Shown in pieces: positions 35,181 to 44,849 of a DNA stretch of 64,000 nucleotides (position 1 is the stretch's first letter; every line of letters begins with the position of its first letter). Below the pieces are notes generated by a model that worked only from the letters and a program-made list of their open reading frames with translations, was not told the origin of the DNA and did no database searches. This stretch comes from Saccharopolyspora elongata (lineage in GTDB: Bacteria; Actinomycetota; Actinomycetes; Mycobacteriales; Pseudonocardiaceae), in the NCBI RefSeq assembly GCF_004348985.1, contig NZ_SMKW01000039.1, forward strand, positions 1 to 64,000, in the 5' to 3' direction. The translations under genes were made by a program, and so were the position numbers.

Positions 35181-35738
35181 TTAGGACAATCCCGTGGCGG
35201 CGCGCTCGGCGGCGCTCGTGATGTTGCGGGCCATTCCGCCGAAGACCAGGCCGTGGAACGGCGCCACCGCCCACCAGTAGGCGTGGCCGAGCAGGCCCCT
35301 CGGGATGAACACCGCGCGCTGGTGGTAGCAGGCCCCGGCCGCCCCGCCGGACTCCACCGACATCTCCAGCCAGGCCCGCCCCGGCACCTTCATCTCGGCC
35401 CGCAGGCGGAGGTAGCGGCCGTCCACGAGTTCCTCCACGCGCCACCAGTCGAGCGCGTCACCGGTGCGCAGGCGGCGCGGGTCCCGGCGGCCTCGCCGCA
35501 GGCCGACGCCGCCGATCAAGCGGTGGGCCCAGCCCCGCACGGCCCACGCGAGCGGGAACGAGTACCAACCGTTGCCGCCGCCGATCCCCTCCACGACCCG
35601 CCAGACGTCCGGCGCCGACGCGGTGGTCCGGTGCTCGCGCACGTCCCGGTACGCGCTGGCCCCGGACCACGGCGGGTCCGACGGCAGCGGCTCCCACGGG
35701 GCGCCCGCCGGTGACGCGTCCGACCACCTCGTTTCCAC
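35181..35738 (-). pseudogene. DUF2867 domain, probable remnant of an SDR-DUF2867 protein
   Basis: 185 residues from GTG 35738: VETRWSDASPAGAPWEP, VWRVVEGIGGGNGWYSFPLA, LRTGDALDWWRVEELVDGRYL and GLLGHAYWWAVAPFHGLVFGG are typical of the C-terminal DUF2867 part of actinobacterial SDR proteins. Immediately upstream, in the same frame and without a start codon, the DNA still encodes YPDRDAVGLALRKIRRGE, the usual linker of the full-length protein. The Rossmann domain itself is missing, so this looks like a 5'-truncated gene. Stand-alone expression from the GTG is possible but unsupported. Confidence 0.6.
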
Positions 35739-35914
35739 CTCGCCGCGCCGGATCTTCCGGAGGGCGAGACCGACCGCGTCCCGGTCGGGGTAGGACCGGG
35801 GCCCGGCACCGACAAGTCGGGCCGCGCCTGCACCGGAACCGCGCGTCGAACATCCCGGTGGCCGGGCCTGCGACGACCTAGGCTTGCTGCGGGTGACCGA
35901 GCGGAGGGGTTGCG

Positions 35915-36913
35915 ATGGGTGAGGGCGTCACGGTGGACGTCGGGGGTACCGAGGTTTCGGTTTCGCATCCCGACAAGGTCTTCTTCAGCCGGCGCGGCGA
36001 GACGAAGCTCGACCTCGTCCGGTACTACCAGGCCGTCGCCGGCCCGCTGCTGGGCACGTTGCAGGGGCGGCCGCTGCTGCTGGAGCGGTACCCGGACGGC
36101 GCCGGTGGCAAGTCCTTCTTCCAGAAGCGGGTGCCGAAGTCCGCGCCGCCCTGGCTGCAGACCACCGTCGTCGCCACGCCCAACGGCACCACCAGCGACG
36201 CGCTCGTCGCCGCCGACCTGGCGCACATCGTCTGGGCCGTGAACCTGGGGTGCCTCGGGTTCCACGTCTGGCCGTACCACGCCGACACGCCGGAGATCGC
36301 CGACGAGCTGCGCATCGACCTCGACCCCTCCCCCGGCGTGCGGTATCCGCAGGTGCTGGAGGCCGCCGTGGCGACCAGGGAGCTGCTCGCCGAGGACGGC
36401 ATCGACGCGCAGGTGAAGACGTCGGGATCCCGGGGCCTGCACATCTACGCTTCGCTGGAACCGCGCTGGGACAGCTACGAGGTGCGGGCCGCCGCGGTCG
36501 CGCTGGCCCGCGAGCTGGAGCGCCGCCACCCTGAGCTCATCACCGCGAAGTGGTGGAAGGAGGAGCGGGGCGCGCGGGTTTTCGTCGACTTCAACCAGAA
36601 CGCCCCGCACAAGACGGTTTTCGGCGCGTGGTGCGTGCGGCCCCGGGTGGGGGCGCAGGTCTCGACCCCGGTCGGCTGGGACGAGCTCGAATCGGTCGAC
36701 CCCGACGAGCTCACCATCGCGACCGTGCCGGGCCGGGTCGCGGAGCTCGGTGATCCGTGGGCCGGCCGGCGGCCGCAGTCGATCGAGCCGCTGCTCGAAC
36801 GGTCCCGGCGGGACATGGCCGCCGGGTTGCTGGACGCGCCGTGGCCGCCGGTCTACCCGAAGCAGCCCAACGAGCCGCCCCGCGTCGCGCCGAGCCGCGC
36901 CAAGAAGTCCTGA
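35915..36913 (+). CDS. LigD-type DNA polymerase/primase domain protein
   Basis: 332 residues of the archaeo-eukaryotic primase superfamily as found in LigD. VSHPDKVFFSRRGETKLDLVRYY, GKSFFQKRVPKSAPPW, the catalytic RIDLDPSPG (paired Asp), VKTSGSRGLHIYASL and FVDFNQNAPHKTVFGAWCVRP are all present. These polymerases fill ends and add ribonucleotides during Ku-dependent end joining. Ku and ligase genes are not in the window. The C-terminus ends in a short Pro/Arg/Lys tail. There is a clear ATG with GAGGGGTTGCG upstream. Confidence 0.93.
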   Translation: MGEGVTVDVGGTEVSVSHPDKVFFSRRGETKLDLVRYYQAVAGPLLGTLQGRPLLLERYPDGAGGKSFFQKRVPKSAPPWLQTTVVATPNGTTSDALVAADLAHIVWAVNLGCLGFHVWPYHADTPEIADELRIDLDPSPGVRYPQVLEAAVATRELLAEDGIDAQVKTSGSRGLHIYASLEPRWDSYEVRAAAVALARELERRHPELITAKWWKEERGARVFVDFNQNAPHKTVFGAWCVRPRVGAQVSTPVGWDELESVDPDELTIATVPGRVAELGDPWAGRRPQSIEPLLERSRRDMAAGLLDAPWPPVYPKQPNEPPRVAPSRAKKS

Positions 36914-36946
36914 CCCGGCTCATTCCCGGCTCGTCGCAATGATCTC

Positions 36947-38533
36947 CTACCGAGTGGCCACAGCGGAGACCCGGGTGGCGCCGACAAGACCCAGCACCAG
37001 GAAAGCCGTGTTGAACAGCACCGCATCGCGGGTCGCGTCGCTGAATCCCCGGGACAGCGCCGGGACGACCGCGGGATCGGTCGCGCGGAGCTCGCCGATC
37101 AGCGCCCCGGCCGATTCGCGGGTGCCTTCGGCCAGCTCGTGCGCGGCATGCGGCGGGACGTGCGCGGCGAGCAGCTCGGCTTCGGTGGCGTCCGACAGGC
37201 CGAAGGCGAGCACCGCTCCGGCGATGGCCGTGCCCAGCGCCGCCCCGAGCTGGCGCACCGTGCTCTGCGTCGCCGACCCCTGCCCGGACTTCGCGGCCGG
37301 GATGTCGGCCAGCGTCGTGCCGGTCAGCTGCGCGGCGGCCAGGCCCAGGCCCGCGCCGTAGCCGGCTAGCAGCAGCGCGAGCAGCCACGGCGAGATCTCG
37401 GGGCCGACGACGAGCGCGATCGCGAGGACGGCGACGACCTCCAGCAGCAGGCCGGTCACGACGACCTTCGGCGGTCCGAGCCGGGCGGCGAGGTGCCGTG
37501 CGGTGGCCCCGGACGCGAACGCGCCGGCCGCCATCGCCGCCAGCACCAGCCCGGCCGACATCGTGCTCATGGCCAGGACGTTCACCAGGAACAGCGGAAG
37601 CACGAACAGCAGCCCGAACTCGCCGACCGCGACCGCCAGCGCCGTCAGGTTCCCCCACCGGAAGGCCGGGATGCCGAACAGGCCCAGGTCCAGGATCACC
37701 GAGCGGCCGGTGCGGGCGCGGTGGCGCTCCCACACGACGAACAGCACCAGCGCGAGCAGGCCGATCGCGGCACTGGGGACGACGATCGACACCGGCGCCG
37801 TTCTCGGCCAGGTGAAGCCGAGAACGGCGAAGTCCGCCGCCGGTCGCCACCAGCCCAGCGCGGCGCCTTCGATCACCGCGAACACGACCGCGCCGAAGCC
37901 CAGCACGCTCAGCAGCAGCCCCACGACGTCGCGGCCCGGCTCGGCCGCCTCAGCGCGGGTCTCGGGCACGACGAGCCAGGCACCGGTCAGCACGACCGCC
38001 GCGATCGGCAGGTTGACCAGGAAGATCCACTGCCAGCTCGCCGAACTCGTCAGCCAGCCGCCCAGCAGCGGGCCGACGGCCGCCATCCCGGAGATGACCG
38101 AACCCCAGATGGCGAAGGCGATCACCCGGTCCCGCCCGCGGAACACCGCGTTGACCGTGGAGAGGGTCGCCGGCAGCACCGCGGCCCCGCCGACGCCCTG
38201 CACCACCCGGGCGGCGATCAGCCCACCGGCGCCGCCCCCGAGCCCGGCGAGCAGGCTGCCCGCCGCGAACACCACGACGCCGACGACGAACAGGCGCCGC
38301 CGCCCGAGGCGGTCGCCGAGGCTGCCCGCGGTCAGCAGCAGGGCCGCGAACACCACCGAGTACAGGCTGTTGATCCACTGCGCGTCGCTGATGTCCAGCG
38401 ACAGGTCGCCGATGATGACCGGGAGCGCGACCCCGACGATCGTGCCGTCGACGACGATCATGGACAGCCCGGTGGCGAGCACCGCCAGCGCCGCCCACTT
38501 GCGCGGCGGGCCCGCGCTGCCCGGCTCGGTCAC
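36947..38533 (-). CDS. MFS drug:proton antiporter, DHA2 (14-TM) family
   Basis: 528 residues. GLSMIVVDGTIVGVALPVII, WINSLYSVVFAALLLTAG and DRLGRRRLF are the DHA2 motifs D1 and A; ARVVQGVGGAAVLPATLS is the antiporter motif C region. About 14 membrane segments. GTG start overlapping the TGA of the DUF2871 gene (GTGA), so the two are co-translated. Likely multidrug or metabolite export; the substrate is unknown. Confidence 0.92.
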   Translation of the reverse strand: MTEPGSAGPPRKWAALAVLATGLSMIVVDGTIVGVALPVIIGDLSLDISDAQWINSLYSVVFAALLLTAGSLGDRLGRRRLFVVGVVVFAAGSLLAGLGGGAGGLIAARVVQGVGGAAVLPATLSTVNAVFRGRDRVIAFAIWGSVISGMAAVGPLLGGWLTSSASWQWIFLVNLPIAAVVLTGAWLVVPETRAEAAEPGRDVVGLLLSVLGFGAVVFAVIEGAALGWWRPAADFAVLGFTWPRTAPVSIVVPSAAIGLLALVLFVVWERHRARTGRSVILDLGLFGIPAFRWGNLTALAVAVGEFGLLFVLPLFLVNVLAMSTMSAGLVLAAMAAGAFASGATARHLAARLGPPKVVVTGLLLEVVAVLAIALVVGPEISPWLLALLLAGYGAGLGLAAAQLTGTTLADIPAAKSGQGSATQSTVRQLGAALGTAIAGAVLAFGLSDATEAELLAAHVPPHAAHELAEGTRESAGALIGELRATDPAVVPALSRGFSDATRDAVLFNTAFLVLGLVGATRVSAVATR

Positions 38534-38967
38534 CGGATCGCTTCGGCGCGCTGCTCGGCGTTCTCCTTACCGGGCAACGCCTTTCGCAGCGCCAGGAAAA
38601 GGTGGATCAGGCCGAGCGTGATCAGGATGTGGCCGAGCCCGGCGATCCCGGAGATCGCGGCCGAGCTCTCATTGCCCAGCACGGTCAGCGTGCCGTGCAC
38701 GACCATCATCGCCGCGGTGAGGGCGAGACCGGAGTTGTAGAACCAGAAGAACAGCGTGAACAGCTTGTTCCCGGACAGCGCGAAGGCCTTGTCCAGCGCC
38801 AGCACCAGCAGGAAGAACAGCATGCCCAGCGCGAGCAGATGGGTGTGCAGCACGGAGAGCTGGGTGTCGCCGGTGAAGTCCAGCGCCTTGGTGAACTCGC
38901 GGTAGTACAGCCCCGCGGCCAGCCCGAGGATCATGTAGACCAGTGCCGACCAGTACAGCTTCTTCAT
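38530..38967 (-). CDS. DUF2871 membrane protein
   Basis: 145 residues, four membrane segments. MKKLYWSALVYMILGLAAG, YREFTKALDF, LSVLHTHLLALGMLFFL and FFWFYNSGLALTAAMMVVHG with conserved His residues are the DUF2871 pattern, a small family often found in Firmicutes and Actinobacteria, function unknown. It heads a two-gene unit with the DHA2 transporter. The ribosome site is weak (GGAAG, about 12 bases away). Confidence 0.85.
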   Translation of the reverse strand: MKKLYWSALVYMILGLAAGLYYREFTKALDFTGDTQLSVLHTHLLALGMLFFLLVLALDKAFALSGNKLFTLFFWFYNSGLALTAAMMVVHGTLTVLGNESSAAISGIAGLGHILITLGLIHLFLALRKALPGKENAEQRAEAIR

Positions 38968-39084
38968 CGCCGATGCGCTTCCTTCCAACCGAGGCGTTCC
39001 ACCGGCATCCACTGTGGTCGGGCCGGCCGCCCGGCACATCGCACCGCGGGATGGCCGCGCGGATCCGAAGGGCGCACGGCGAAA

Positions 39085-40002
39085 TCAACCGTTCGATCGA
39101 TGCGCGAGCTGCTCGCGGCGGTACTGGCCCGGGGCGGCGCCGTGCGCCCGCTTGAACGCCTTGGCGAACGCGTATTCCGAGGCGTAGCCGACCTCTTCGG
39201 CGATCACCGACAGCGCCGCGTCGGTTTCGCGCAGGCGGCGGGCCGCGATGATCATCCGCCACCTGGTCAGGTAGGTCAGCGGCGGTTCGCCGACCAGCGC
39301 GGTGAAGCGGCGCGAGAAGGTGGCGCGCGACATCCCGACCCGCGCGCCGAGCCCCTCGACCGTCCACTGGTGCGCGGGATCGTCGTGCATCGCGGCGAGG
39401 GCGGCGGTGATCGCCCGGTCATGGAACACCGAAGCCCAGCCTGTGATGCGATCGCCCTCGGCCCGCTCGTCGAACCAGGCTCGCAGCGTGCAGATGAGCA
39501 GCACGTCCAGCAGGGCGGGCAGCATCGCGTCCCGGCCGGGCCGGTCGCCGGCGAGCTCGGCGGTCAGCAGATCGACCGCCGCGCGCAGTTCGGGATGGCG
39601 GCCGAGGCGCGCCGGAACGTGCACGACCTCGGGCAGCTCGTCGAGCAGCGGATGCGACCAGCCGGAAGCGAACTCGTACACGCCGCAGAGCAGCGTCGAA
39701 CGCGCGCCCGCCCCGTCGACCACGCGCGGCTCGCCCGGGCCGGGGATCTCGTCGAGCGGCGTGTCCGGGCTGTCGGCGAGCCCGTGGCCCTCGTCCAGGT
39801 ACAGGAAGGCGACGTCGCCGACGCCCAGCGGGACCGGTTCGGAGGTGCGCGGGATCAGCCAGCAGGAACCCTGCAGCACCACGTGGAATCCCGCGCCCGA
39901 CGCCTTCGAGTACCGGCGCCCCCACGGCGCGTGCCGGACGAACGTCCCCGAGGCGGGCCGCCCGGTGCGCAGCGCGGCGACAGTGTCACTCAGCACATCC
40001 AC
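39085..40002 (-). CDS. AraC-family regulator with cupin-like sensor domain
   Basis: 305 residues. The N-terminal cupin half (GFHVVLQGSCWLIP, VPLGVGDVAFLYLDEGHGL) is of the AraC-binding type seen in regulators of efflux genes. The C-terminal HTH pair is canonical: GLGARVGMSRATFSRRFTAL, then IAEEVGYASEYAFAKAFKR and GAAPGQYRR. It is divergent from an MFS gene (start 40152) and was probably its activator, but that MFS gene is now deleted internally. Confidence 0.93.
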   Translation of the reverse strand: MDVLSDTVAALRTGRPASGTFVRHAPWGRRYSKASGAGFHVVLQGSCWLIPRTSEPVPLGVGDVAFLYLDEGHGLADSPDTPLDEIPGPGEPRVVDGAGARSTLLCGVYEFASGWSHPLLDELPEVVHVPARLGRHPELRAAVDLLTAELAGDRPGRDAMLPALLDVLLICTLRAWFDERAEGDRITGWASVFHDRAITAALAAMHDDPAHQWTVEGLGARVGMSRATFSRRFTALVGEPPLTYLTRWRMIIAARRLRETDAALSVIAEEVGYASEYAFAKAFKRAHGAAPGQYRREQLAHRSNG

Positions 40003-40151
40003 GCCGGAATCCTATCGTGCCCTCACGTGATACGACCGGACATCAAATCGAGATTCTCAGCCATCGTTCGTCTCATGATCGCGGGCTAGCTTTGCTTCGG
40101 CGCGGGCCGATCGGACCCGCGGTCCGCAGATCTCACCGGGAAGACTCGTCG

Positions 40152-41058
40152 ATGACTCAGAGCGTTTCGCAGCAACCCCGCAGGCGCGGCCTGTCGCTGG
40201 GCGTGCTGCTGACCATGCAGTTGATGGTCGTCCTGGACGGCACCGTCGTCACCGTCGCGCTGCCGTCCATCCAGGACGAGCTGGGATTCTCGCCGTCCGG
40301 GCTGGCCTGGGTGGTGAACTCCTACCTGATCGCCTTCGCCGGGCTACTTCTGCTGTCCGGGCGGCTGGGCGACCTGATCGGGGGCAAGAAGGTGTTCCTG
40401 GCCGGGTTGATCACCTTCACCGCCGCGTCGGTGCTGTGCGGGGTGGCGGTCGATCCGGCGATGCTGGTCGCCGGGCGGTTCGCGCAGGGCGTCGGCGGCG
40501 CAGCGGGTGCTGGGCTTCGACTCGCTGCAGACCGGCCTGGCCTTCGTCCCGGCACCGGTGACGCTCGGCACCGTCTCGCTGTTCTTCGCCGCCCGGCTGA
40601 CCGACCGGTTCGGCGCCCAGAAGGTGCTGCTCACCGGCCTGTTCGCGCTGGGCTCCGGGCTCGCGCTGCTCAGCCGCGCCCCGGTGGACGGCGACTACTT
40701 CGCGGACGTGCTGCCGACGCTCTTCCTGATGGGCGCCGGGATGGGGCTGGCGATACCCGCCGTCATCACGATGGCCATGTCGGGCGCCGACCCGCGCGAC
40801 GCCGGGCTGGCCTCCGGGCTCAACAACACCGCCCAGCAGGCCGGAGCGGCCGTCGGGCTCGCGACCCTCGCAACGCTCGCCGCCGGTCACACCGACACCC
40901 GGCTCCAGGCCGGCGCGGACGCGCTGTCGGCGCTGCGCGACGGCTACAGCATGAGCTTCCTCCTCTCCGCCGGTTTCGTGTTCGCCGGCCTGGTCATCGC
41001 CTTCGTCGCCCTGCGCCCGGCGCCGAAGCCGGAGCCCGTCGTCGAAGCGGCGCGCTGA
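40152..41058 (+). pseudogene. MFS transporter with internal deletion
   Basis: Residues 1-116 give four intact membrane segments of a DHA2-type transporter (LMVVLDGTVVTVALPSIQDE, LGDLIGGKKVFLAG, GRFAQGVGGAA). At about 40500 the frame jumps, and another frame resumes at QRVLGFDSLQTGLAFVPAPV and continues with the last five or so segments to the TGA at 41058. Roughly 200 residues normally lying between are missing, so a deletion of about 600 bp plus a frameshift has killed it. The divergent AraC gene is intact. Confidence 0.8.
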
Positions 41059-41062
41059 ACCT

Positions 41063-41098
41063 CGCCTGCCCGCCGGGTGCGTTCCCGGCGGGCAGGCG
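41063..41098. terminator. 15-bp perfect stem-loop between convergent genes
   Basis: 41063-41077 pairs exactly with 41084-41098 around a 6-base loop. It starts 4 bases after the MFS remnant's stop and ends 14 bases before the stop of the minus-strand membrane gene. Confidence 0.8.
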
Positions 41099-41112
41099 TC
41101 GTGCCGGGCCGG

Positions 41113-42375
41113 TCAGCGGACGACCGCGGCGGCGACTCGGACCGACGTCCAGTGCAGGACTCGCTCCAGCGGGCCGCGGCCGAGGAATGGTCGCCACAAT
41201 CCGCAGAACAGCATCGAGACCAGCGCGAAGCCGATCAGCGGGAGCCACGGGTGCGCCGCCATCGCCGGTGCCGCGGTGTCCACCAGGACCTTCAGCGCCA
41301 CCGCCTGCGCCGTGTAGACGGTCAGCGCCAGGGCGCCGACCGCCGTCAGCGGCGCGAGCACCCGGCCCAGCCGGTCGCCGGCGAACAGGCAGAGCGCGAG
41401 GACGGCCAGCGCGACGCCGGTGGAGCCCACGATCTCGAACGTCGTGCCGGAATGCGGCGCCGCCAGCAGCAGCATCGCCGGAGTGCCTGCGGGCACCGTC
41501 CCGAAGTTCGACATCTGCAGGAGCTCCATCGGGCTCTTCCCGAGCTCGGCCGCCATCGGGCTCAGTGCGTCCATCAGCGGCGAAAGCGCTTTCACGCCAC
41601 CGAAGACGTTCAGCGCGAGCCACGAACCGCCGTACCCGACGACCGCCACAACGGCGCCCGCCACCAGCAGCCTCAGCCGAACGGCCGTCGAGCGCAGATC
41701 GAGCCGCCCGACCGCGATGCCGACGAACACGAACGGCATCCAGGTCAGCACCGGGTACGCGCCGTCGAGCAGCAGCCGCAGCAGCCCGGCCCCGGCTTGC
41801 TGCGACGAAGCCAGGTCGCTGAAGGACAACGCGCCGCCTGCCGTTTCCGCGCTGTCGACCGAGCCACGGATGAGGAACGAGACCTGGGGGGCGATGAGCG
41901 CCCACACCCCGGCGAGCGCCGCGAGCGCCACGGGAGGCATCCGCAGCACCGGCAGGGCGAGCACGAAGTAGATCGCGTAGAACGACAGGATCACCATGAT
42001 CGGGGCGCCGATCTGCGTCAGCGCCATGCCGAGCACGAACAGGATCGCCGCCCGGACGGCGATCCGGACGCGGTCCCGCCGCAGCAGCGCGCCGTCGTGC
42101 GGATCGCTGCCACCGGTGAGCAGCGCGAGCGACACTCCGGCCAGCGTGGCGAACAGGATCGAGGCGTGCCCGTTGCCGAGCTTCGCCAGCACCTCCGCCG
42201 CCGCACCCGCCTGCGGATCCAGCATCGCCGGCCCGATGTGCGCGACGAACATGCCCAGCACCGCCAGCGCGCGGGCCATGTCGACACCGCTCAGGCGTGC
42301 GCGTGGGCGCACCGCTCGCGAGTCGGGTATCTCGACGGCGCCGGGCGCTGTTGGGCTTTCGTTCGTGTGGACCAT
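41113..42375 (-). CDS. DUF418/heparan-acetyltransferase-like membrane protein
   Basis: 420 residues, ten or more membrane segments. The N-terminal ARLSGVDMARALAVLGMFVAHIGP is the DUF1624/heparan-alpha-glucosaminide acetyltransferase-like opening (D-x-x-R-A-L), and the C-terminal AVGALALTVYTAQAVAL and LWRPFLGRGPLERVLHW are the DUF418 pattern. Such proteins are thought to modify surface or membrane molecules by acyl transfer; no substrate is known. Divergent from the histidine kinase at 42541. Confidence 0.85.
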   Translation of the reverse strand: MVHTNESPTAPGAVEIPDSRAVRPRARLSGVDMARALAVLGMFVAHIGPAMLDPQAGAAAEVLAKLGNGHASILFATLAGVSLALLTGGSDPHDGALLRRDRVRIAVRAAILFVLGMALTQIGAPIMVILSFYAIYFVLALPVLRMPPVALAALAGVWALIAPQVSFLIRGSVDSAETAGGALSFSDLASSQQAGAGLLRLLLDGAYPVLTWMPFVFVGIAVGRLDLRSTAVRLRLLVAGAVVAVVGYGGSWLALNVFGGVKALSPLMDALSPMAAELGKSPMELLQMSNFGTVPAGTPAMLLLAAPHSGTTFEIVGSTGVALAVLALCLFAGDRLGRVLAPLTAVGALALTVYTAQAVALKVLVDTAAPAMAAHPWLPLIGFALVSMLFCGLWRPFLGRGPLERVLHWTSVRVAAAVVR

Positions 42376-42540
42376 GGACCAAAGCTATGGCGGGCCACCC
42401 TGCGCGGACATCGACCGCGAGTCCCATTCCGCGATCATTCCCGGATCGCAGAAACCCATGCGTCGCAACGCGGGAGTCATACCTGAGTAGTACGACCGCA
42501 GGCCAATTCGGTCGGCGCGTCGTTCCCATACGCTTGTGCC

Positions 42541-43758
42541 GTGGCAATGCGGAGTCTGATCGCCAACTTCCCGGGCAAGCTCGCCCCTGATGAGCAGCCG
42601 AACTTCGTCGGCACGCGGCCGGCCTGGCTGGCACGGGTGCCCCGGTGGGTGATCCTCGCCGTCATCAGCGGGTTCGTCTTCCTCCTCTCGGTGTGGAGCA
42701 CCGTCCTGAACAACCCGGCCCACGACCTCGAGATGTGGTGGCAGCTGGGGGCCGGGCTCGTGGGCTCGCTCGCCCTGCTGGGGATGCGGCGGTTCCCGGT
42801 CACCGTCGCCCTGGCCGCGACGGTCACGCACCTGGCGACGCCGTTCTACATGGGCGGTTTCGTCGCGCAGTACGCGCTGGGCGCCTACGGCCGGAAGCGC
42901 TGGCAGATCTGGGGCACCGCGGCGGTGAGCATCGTCGCGTCGCGGTCCTTCCTGCGCGAGGTCGCCACGTTCAGCAACATCGGCAACTTCGCCACGCTGG
43001 TGGTCATGATGTCGCTGCTCAACCTGTTCCCGCTGGTCGTCGGGCTCTACATGGCCGGTCGTCGGGCGCGGCTGGCCCACTGGGTCGAGCGCGCCGAGCG
43101 GGCCGAGCGGGAGCAGGCCCTCATCGCTGAGCGGACCCGCGCCGAGGAGCGCGCCCGCATCGCCCGCGAGATGCACGATTCCATCGCGCACCAGGTGAGC
43201 CTGGTCGTGGTGCACGCGGGCGCGCTGGAGCTGCTGGCCGAGCGCGATCCCGCGAAGGCGGCCCAGGCGGCCGCGACCATCCAGGACGTTGGCCGCGGCG
43301 CGCTGAACGAGCTCCGGCAGATGATCGGCGTGCTGCGCTCGGACCCGTCCGACCAGCGGCCCGAGCCTCCCCAGCCGACCCTGCAGGACGTCGAGGCGCT
43401 CGTTTCCGCCTCCAGCGACGCCGGTCTGGCCGCCGAGCTGCGCATCGACGGCGACCGCCGGCGGCTGCCCGACCACGTCGAGCGTGCCGCGTACCGGGTC
43501 ATCCAGGAGGCGCTGACCAACGTGCACAAGCACGCGGGCGGTTCGCACGCCTCGGTCGCGCTCTCCTACCGGCCCGAGAACCTGGAAATCTCGGTGCGCA
43601 ACAGCCGTCCCGCCGAGGGCTTCCAGCGCAGCCTGCCCAGCGGCGGGCAGGGCCTGATCGGGCTCGCCGAACGCGTGCAGCTGGCGGGCGGCGACATCGA
43701 CTCTGGGCCGCTGCCCGACGGCGGTTTCCGCGTGACCGCAACGCTTCCCGCCAGCTGA
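42541..43758 (+). CDS. Orphan sensor histidine kinase (NarL/DesK type)
   Basis: 405 residues. Four or five membrane segments (residues 35-180) are followed by a coiled coil rich in Arg/Ala/Glu, the phosphoacceptor H212 in EMHDSIAHQVSL and an HATPase_c domain (QEALTNVHKHAGG, GGQGLIGLAERVQLAGG). GTG start; ATG 42547 is an alternative. No response regulator is adjacent, which is unusual because these kinases are normally paired. Confidence 0.9.
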   Translation: MAMRSLIANFPGKLAPDEQPNFVGTRPAWLARVPRWVILAVISGFVFLLSVWSTVLNNPAHDLEMWWQLGAGLVGSLALLGMRRFPVTVALAATVTHLATPFYMGGFVAQYALGAYGRKRWQIWGTAAVSIVASRSFLREVATFSNIGNFATLVVMMSLLNLFPLVVGLYMAGRRARLAHWVERAERAEREQALIAERTRAEERARIAREMHDSIAHQVSLVVVHAGALELLAERDPAKAAQAAATIQDVGRGALNELRQMIGVLRSDPSDQRPEPPQPTLQDVEALVSASSDAGLAAELRIDGDRRRLPDHVERAAYRVIQEALTNVHKHAGGSHASVALSYRPENLEISVRNSRPAEGFQRSLPSGGQGLIGLAERVQLAGGDIDSGPLPDGGFRVTATLPAS

Positions 43759-43780
43759 CGATCGTCCACAGTGGCCAGCA

Positions 43781-44698
43781 TCAGCCCAGCGCCGCGGCGA
43801 CGACGCGCGCGGTGTCGGCGTGCAGCCCGTTGTCGACCTCGTCGTCCTTGCGCGGGCGAGTGGTCAGTACGGCGATGACGATGGCCTGGCCGCGGTCGGT
43901 CCAGGTGACGGCCACGTCGTTGCCCGAGGCGTAGTCCCCGGTGCCGGTCTTGTCGCCGGTGCGCCAGGCCGGCGGCAGCCCCGCGCGGATCCGCGCGGCG
44001 CCGGTGGTGTTGGCGAACAGCCACCCGGCCAGCCGGTCGCGCTCGGGCGCGCCGAGGGCGTCGCCCACCACCAGCGCCCGGTAGCCCGCGGCGATCCCGG
44101 CCGGCGTGGTGGTGTCGCGCTCGTCGCCGGGGATCGCCGTGTTGAGCTCCGTTTCCCAGCGGTCCAGGCGGGTGCTGCCGTCGCCGATCGAGCGCGCGAA
44201 CGCGGTGATCGCGGACGGGCCGCCGAGTTCGGCGAGCAGCAGGTTGCCCGCCGTGTTGTCGCTGCGGGTGATCGCCGCGGCGCACAGCTCGTTGACCATC
44301 AAGCCGATGCCCGCGTTGGGCGCGGTGACCGGCGAGCCCGCCACCAGGTCGGCCTCGGTGTAGTGGATCAGCTTGTCGAAGTAGCCGCCGGCCAGGCCGT
44401 GCCGGTGCAGCAGAGCGCCGGCCGCGTAGGTCTTGAACGTCGAGCACATCGCGAAGCGCTCGTCGGCGCGGTACCCCATGGAACGTCCGGTGTGGACGTT
44501 GACCGCGAACAGCCCGAGCCGGGCGTCGTAGCGGCGTTCCAGGTCGGCGAAGACCGGGGCGTGCTTTCCGGTGAGATCCGGCTCCGCGTTGCTCGGCGCC
44601 GCCGCTACGCCGCCCGAACCGCACGCGGCCACCGCCGGGGCGGCCAGCAGCGCACCCAGGATCGCTCGACGTCCAACGCGGGTTTCGTGGTGCTGCAA
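43781..44698 (-). CDS. Class A beta-lactamase, lipoprotein-type signal
   Basis: 305 residues from a TTG start (GGAGA six bases upstream). The N-terminus combines [18 protein letters not shown], a possible Tat/lipobox signal. All class A motifs are present: CSTFK (Ser70, Lys73), RSDN (130), the omega-loop RWETELN (Glu166) and GDKTGTGDY (234-236). Expected to hydrolyse penicillins. A sister gene of the same fold lies upstream on the same strand. Confidence 0.93.
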   Translation of the reverse strand: MQHHETRVGRRAILGALLAAPAVAACGSGGVAAAPSNAEPDLTGKHAPVFADLERRYDARLGLFAVNVHTGRSMGYRADERFAMCSTFKTYAAGALLHRHGLAGGYFDKLIHYTEADLVAGSPVTAPNAGIGLMVNELCAAAITRSDNTAGNLLLAELGGPSAITAFARSIGDGSTRLDRWETELNTAIPGDERDTTTPAGIAAGYRALVVGDALGAPERDRLAGWLFANTTGAARIRAGLPPAWRTGDKTGTGDYASGNDVAVTWTDRGQAIVIAVLTTRPRKDDEVDNGLHADTARVVAAALG

Positions 44699-44849
44699 GG
44701 GAATTCTCCAATCGATCGGGTCTGCCGCCAATCAAGCAGCCCTCGACCGATAGCGCCAATCCACGCCCGGCCCGCGTCCGATAGCGATTCGATATGGCCG
44801 CAGCTGCCGGGCGGCGCCCAGCCGCTCCCGGCCCGCGAAAAAAGTTCGC

